NCBI RefSeq assembly: GCF_900115825.1
Contig: NZ_FOXW01000009.1
Coordinates: 20,679 to 84,678, forward strand
Direction: 5' to 3'
Length of the DNA: 64,000 bases
From: Desemzia incerta
GTDB taxonomy: Bacteria > Bacillota > Bacilli > Lactobacillales > Carnobacteriaceae
Positions within the stretch are counted from its first letter, which is position 1, and each line of letters begins with the position of its first letter. Both the position numbers and the translations under genes were made by a program. Below are positions 62,014 through 64,000 of the stretch, piece by piece. The notes under the pieces are model-generated. The model saw only the letters and a list, made by a program, of their open reading frames with translations, ran no database searches and was not told the DNA's origin.

Positions 62014-62768
62014 AACTGATCGACCCTTTCAGCAACACTATGGTCTTTCCGATAGGTCTCTTCAATGATGTCTTCAGTGAAAGTTGTTGCAACTGATCCA
62101 GCAGCCACTACTTCACGATTCAAGAAAACAACTTCATCAAAATATTCTTTTACCGTCTGCAAATCGTGGTGGACCACAATAACAGTCTTCCCGGCCGAAC
62201 TTAATTCCTCCAGCAATTCCATGATCACTTTTTCCGACTTCATGTCCACTCCAGCCAACGGTTCATCCAATAAATAAATCTCTGCTTGCTGGACTAGAGC
62301 GCGAGCAAGGAAGACTCTCTGTCTTTGTCCGCCTGAAAGCTGACTAATTTGTCTGTCTTTGAAAGAATGCATCCCTACTTTGACCAGCATCTCTTCTGCC
62401 AGTGCCATATCTTTTTTGCCTGGACGCTTGAACCAGCCCAAATGACCATATCTCCCCATCACGACAACATCCAAAACAATTGTCGGAAAATCCCAATCTA
62501 CAGAACTTTTTTGAGGAACATAGGCAACTGATTTTTTGATCGATTTGTACTCCGACCATTCTCCATCTTTTACAGAGAAATCTACTTCTCCTGTCAGCGG
62601 AGTCATCAATCCTAAAATGGATTTGATGAGGGTCGATTTTCCTGCTCCATTTGGTCCAATGATGGCCGTTCGTTTTCCTTTTTGAATGTTTAAACCTACT
62701 TGCCATAATACAGGTACGGCTTGATAGGCTACGGTTAGTTGTTCAATATGAATAGCTGTTTGATTCAT
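62010..62768 (-). CDS. mntB: Metal ABC transporter ATPase
   Basis: The 252-residue ATPase has Walker A GPNGAGKST, YVPQKSSVDWDFP, the signature LSGGQRQRVFLARAL, Walker B LLDEPLAGVD and VVHHDLQTV. The VPQKxxVDWDFP segment is common in manganese and zinc importers. It lies 19 nt after the binding protein gene. Confidence 0.93.
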   Translation of the reverse strand: MNQTAIHIEQLTVAYQAVPVLWQVGLNIQKGKRTAIIGPNGAGKSTLIKSILGLMTPLTGEVDFSVKDGEWSEYKSIKKSVAYVPQKSSVDWDFPTIVLDVVVMGRYGHLGWFKRPGKKDMALAEEMLVKVGMHSFKDRQISQLSGGQRQRVFLARALVQQAEIYLLDEPLAGVDMKSEKVIMELLEELSSAGKTVIVVHHDLQTVKEYFDEVVFLNREVVAAGSVATTFTEDIIEETYRKDHSVAERVDQL

Positions 62769-62787
62769 GACAAGCCCTTCTTTCTGT

Positions 62788-63732
62788 TTATTTTAAAGCA
62801 TCCACAATCGTATCAATATTCGATTTGTACATTTTTATATAAGTTTCGGCATTTTGAGATTCATCCCCTAATGCGTCTGAAAACAATTCTCCGCCTATCG
62901 AAACATCCCAACCTTTTTGTTGGACAGCTTCTTGAAGAGATTCAATCGTACGAGTAGGCACAGAGCTTTCTACAAAAATCGCTTTGATTTGTTTATCTGC
63001 TACGAGTTGCGCCAAATCGCTGACATCACGTGTTCCAGCTTCTGACTGAGTATTCAGTCCTTGAAGTCCAACCACTTCAAATCCGAACTCTTCTCCAAAA
63101 TAATGGAACGCATCGTGAGCAGTGACTAAATAACGACTTTCTTCCGGAATTTCTGTGATACGTTCATTAATATAAGCCGCTAACTCATCCAATTCTTTTT
63201 GATAATTCTTATTGTTTTCTTGATAGACATCTGCATTTTCACTATCAAATTCACTTAACTGCTCTGTGATGTAGTCAGCTGCCATTTTCCAATTGCTGAC
63301 ACTAAACCAAATGTGCGGATCATAAGCTAGTGAATCATCATCAGATGACAAAAATGTTTCTTTTGACAAACCTTCTTCTAATACAAAAACTTCTTTTCCT
63401 TGTTGTTCCAGTCCTTCGAAAACTTCTCCTAATTGAGCTTCTAAATGCAGACCATTTGAAACCACGACATCAGCTTCCATCATATTTGTGACATCTGAAG
63501 CAGAAGCTTGATATCCATGAGGATCAATCCCAGGTCCCATCAGACCTTCTACCTCTACATGCTCGCCACCTATTTGGTTGACTAAATCAGTGATCATAGT
63601 TGTTGTCGTGATGATTTGGACGGCTCCTTCTTGAGCGGTCGAATTCCCCTCATTCGCATCTGATGCATCAGATTGGCATCCTGCCAAAATCAAGAGGACA
63701 ACAGCAGAAACAAGCACAGCTAGTTTTTTCAT
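62788..63732 (-). CDS. mntA: Manganese/zinc-binding lipoprotein
   Basis: The 314-residue lipoprotein (VVLLILAGC lipobox) belongs to the cluster A-I metal-binding family. Metal ligands lie in GPGIDPHGYQ, YDPHIWFS, TAHDAFHYF (His) and the Glu/Asp near FVESS. It has no His-rich loop of zinc-specific ZnuA proteins, and the operator resembles MntR sites, so manganese is favoured but not proven. It is the first gene of the operon. Confidence 0.92.
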   Translation of the reverse strand: MKKLAVLVSAVVLLILAGCQSDASDANEGNSTAQEGAVQIITTTTMITDLVNQIGGEHVEVEGLMGPGIDPHGYQASASDVTNMMEADVVVSNGLHLEAQLGEVFEGLEQQGKEVFVLEEGLSKETFLSSDDDSLAYDPHIWFSVSNWKMAADYITEQLSEFDSENADVYQENNKNYQKELDELAAYINERITEIPEESRYLVTAHDAFHYFGEEFGFEVVGLQGLNTQSEAGTRDVSDLAQLVADKQIKAIFVESSVPTRTIESLQEAVQQKGWDVSIGGELFSDALGDESQNAETYIKMYKSNIDTIVDALK

Positions 63733-63764
63733 TTTATCTACCTTCTTTCGGGTTGCTTTAAGTT

Positions 63765-63805
63765 ATTTTTAGATTAGCCTAAAAATTATATAAAGTCAAC
63801 CTAAA
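63765..63805 (-). promoter_or_regulatory. mntA promoter with MntR/DtxR-like operators
   Basis: TTTTTAG-ATTAGC-CTAAAAA (63765-63784) is a perfect 7-6-7 inverted repeat, and TAAAGTCAACCTAAA (63791-63805) is a second, imperfect site. A minus-strand TATAAT (63785-63790) lies between them. DtxR-family manganese repressors use sites like these. Confidence 0.7.
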
Positions 63806-63821
63806 TCGATTGATTCCTTAC

Positions 63822-63955
63822 TTGGCTGTTTTTTCTGGATGAGGTATAATAAGAATACTGATTTAAACTGACTTGCTGGAAACCGATGAACACAGTCAGT
63901 GATATTAAGCGAGCTTTTACAGGCAACAACTGTTGATCCATGCTTCACGCCTGTA
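63822..63955 (+). promoter_or_regulatory. Promoter and structured leader of the downstream plus-strand gene
   Basis: TTGGCT (63822-63827) and TATAAT (63845-63850) have a 17-nt spacer. The roughly 125-nt leader has two pairings, ACTGACT / AGTCAGT (63867-63873, 63894-63900) and TACAGGC / GCCTGTA (63918-63924, 63949-63955). I see no match to the yybP-ykoY manganese riboswitch. Confidence 0.5.
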
Positions 63956-63980
63956 TGCGAAAGAAAAAAGGAGTATTCAA

Positions 63981-64000
63981 ATGACGCCAAGCAAAGAAGA
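63981..64000 (+). CDS. mntR: Probable MntR/DtxR-family repressor, 5' end only
   Basis: Only MTPSKEE or so is present, after an AAAAAAGGAG SD. MntR proteins begin with MTPS(M/K)EDYL-like sequence, and the gene is divergent from mntABCD with MntR-like operators between. Six or seven residues cannot prove the family, so the call rests on start sequence and position. Confidence 0.45.

Noticed and set aside
63856..63980. yybP-ykoY manganese riboswitch upstream of the divergent gene
   Set aside because: Stems are present but the conserved GGGGAGUAG and CYGRCGCC-type elements are not.

Overview
The window reads as a chromosomal segment of a low-GC Gram-positive bacterium of the order Lactobacillales, most likely Carnobacterium or a close relative. 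Support comes from AT-rich intergenic DNA, strong GGAGG ribosome binding sites, lipoprotein signal peptides, a short ProB without a PUA domain, a CopY-type copper operon, two FNR-like (FLP) regulators of the lactic-acid-bacterial type, and a dnaX-recR-tmk-holB-yabA-rsmI block in Bacillus-like order. The genus is an inference. I found no tRNA or rRNA genes, insertion sequences, prophage or CRISPR array.

Layout. 1-10.4 kb: the end of an M20 peptidase gene, a B12-dependent ribonucleotide reductase behind a pair of NrdR boxes, methylglyoxal synthase, a PfpI-like protein, a FUSC membrane protein, an acyl-CoA-dehydrogenase-like flavoprotein, a DUF4349 lipoprotein and an ABC-F ATPase. Three intergenic regions here carry candidate small RNAs with C-rich, anti-Shine-Dalgarno loops. 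10.8-14.1 kb: proB-proA-FAD oxidoreductase operon. 14.5-21.7 kb: Ugp-like ABC importer followed by a beta-CASP metallo-hydrolase and a 5'-nucleotidase-like phosphoesterase. 22.2-27.7 kb: a lipoprotein, then a metal/oxidative-stress group (P-type ATPase, HMA protein, FNR-like regulator, Dps). 28-31 kb: mscL, and adhE with Rex-like sites. 31.3-42.7 kb: the replication and recombination housekeeping block (rsmI, GIY-YIG protein, trmN6, yabA, holB, darA, tmk, a PLP decarboxylase, yaaL, recR, ebfC, dnaX, SRP RNA). 42.8-53.2 kb: mixed transport and metabolic genes, a second FNR-like regulator and a decayed NUDIX gene. 53.6-59.2 kb: copYAZB. 59.3-64 kb: proC, mntABCD and the start of a divergent, probably mntR, gene.

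How the parts connect. The strongest regulatory observation is a set of six FNR-type boxes (TTGAY-N4-RTCAA). Each lies exactly 22 nt upstream of a -10 hexamer and so is centred near -41.5. They precede both FNR-like regulators, dps, the HMA protein and the P-type ATPase (two promoters). This looks like one autoregulated, class-II-activated regulon. Other readable circuits are NrdR on nrdJ, Rex on adhE, CopY on the cop operon and an MntR-like operator on mntABCD.

Several intergenic gaps hold degenerate tandem arrays with a 51-53 bp period. Two of them are built from short arms in alternating orientation every 26 bp. These arrays, the paired sRNA candidates flanking the acyl-CoA dehydrogenase gene, and a holB gene whose conserved N-terminus extends upstream of any normal start codon are the least expected features of the window.
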